Shown here: positions 5,010 through 5,162 of the stretch, piece after piece
How the letters are laid out: the number at the start of each line of letters is the position of its first letter
Numbering within the stretch: the first letter of the stretch is position 1
Source of the DNA: Pseudoselenomonas ruminantium
GTDB taxonomy: Bacteria > Bacillota > Negativicutes > Selenomonadales > Selenomonadaceae
NCBI GenBank assembly: GCA_002448495.1
Contig: DJYL01000222.1
Coordinates: 1 to 5,162 of the forward strand
Length of the DNA stretch: 5,162 bases
Reading direction: 5' to 3'
Position numbers and translations under genes: made by a program
Notes under the pieces: model-generated
Database searches by the model: none
Told to the model about the DNA's origin: nothing
What the model saw: only the letters and a program-made list of their open reading frames with translations

Positions 5010-5162
5010 ATGAAAAAGATTACTTTACTCTGTGCCGCAGGTATGAGCACCAGCATGCTGGTTAAAGCTATGCAGAAAGCTGCTGCCGAAGAAAACTTTG
5101 AATGCGAAATCGCCGCTTATCCCACCTCCGAAGCCAAGGACAAGGCCGCAGGTTCCGATGTA
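5010..5162 (+). CDS. PTS lactose/cellobiose-family subunit IIB (partial, runs off the window)
   Basis: The first 51 codons of the cytoplasmic phosphocarrier partner of the preceding IIC are present, and the frame is still open at the last base. The family is about 100 aa, so roughly half is missing. The N-terminus MKKITLLCAAGMSTSMLV is the typical IIB phosphate-binding loop, with Cys8 as the expected phosphorylated residue and the loop CAAGMSTS at 8-15. The segment YPTSEAKDKAAGSDV at the end fits the family's second strand region. The ATG at 5010 has GAAAGG at 4994-4999, 10 nt upstream. It lies 55 nt after celB with no terminator, so co-transcription is likely. A IIA subunit and a phospho-beta-glucosidase are plausible beyond the edge but not seen. 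Confidence 0.93.
   Translation, partial: MKKITLLCAAGMSTSMLVKAMQKAAAEENFECEIAAYPTSEAKDKAAGSDV

Noticed and set aside
4981..5013. Ten-codon mini-frame (MMYYRKADKL) whose TGA overlaps the IIB start codon
   Set aside because: No ribosome binding site precedes it and its sequence includes the IIB ribosome binding site; it looks incidental.

Overview
The window holds two different PTS sugar permeases arranged around one RpiR-family regulator. The codon and GC pattern (roughly balanced GC in genes, AT-rich intergenic DNA), clean AAGGAG-type ribosome binding sites and the gene mix suggest a member of the Bacillota. A Negativicutes species such as Selenomonas or a relative is my best guess, but that is inference without a marker gene.

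Left part (minus strand, 2275 down to 88): a three-gene operon encodes a mannose-family (ManXYZ-type) transporter in the order IIB, IIC, IID. It ends in a strong hairpin terminator at 3-37. IIC and IID closely resemble enterobacterial ManY and ManZ. The IIB is a stand-alone domain, and no IIA is present in the operon or elsewhere in the window.

Centre (2276-2534): a 259-bp divergent regulatory region carries a leftward promoter for the mannose-type operon and a rightward promoter for the regulator. It also holds several candidate operators: a CRP-like site at about -42 of the leftward promoter, a perfect 6+6 inverted repeat, and a cre-like sequence. The regulator (2535-3398, plus) has an N-terminal RpiR helix-turn-helix and a C-terminal SIS domain, and is closed by its own terminator at 3413-3450.

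Right part (plus strand, 3578 to the window end): after a near-consensus extended -10 promoter embedded in nested inverted repeats comes a lactose/cellobiose-family IIC (CelB/ChbC type). It is followed, with no terminator, by the first 51 codons of the cognate IIB, which runs off the window.

Together: EI and HPr (not here) would phosphorylate unseen IIA proteins. These would pass phosphate to IIB His14 (mannose type) or IIB Cys8 (cellobiose type), and so to sugar crossing the IIC/IID or IIC membrane parts. The RpiR protein probably senses a sugar phosphate and controls one or both flanking operons. I see no evidence of a wholly new system. The points of interest are the missing IIA, the altered SIS ligand loop and the dense promoter architecture.
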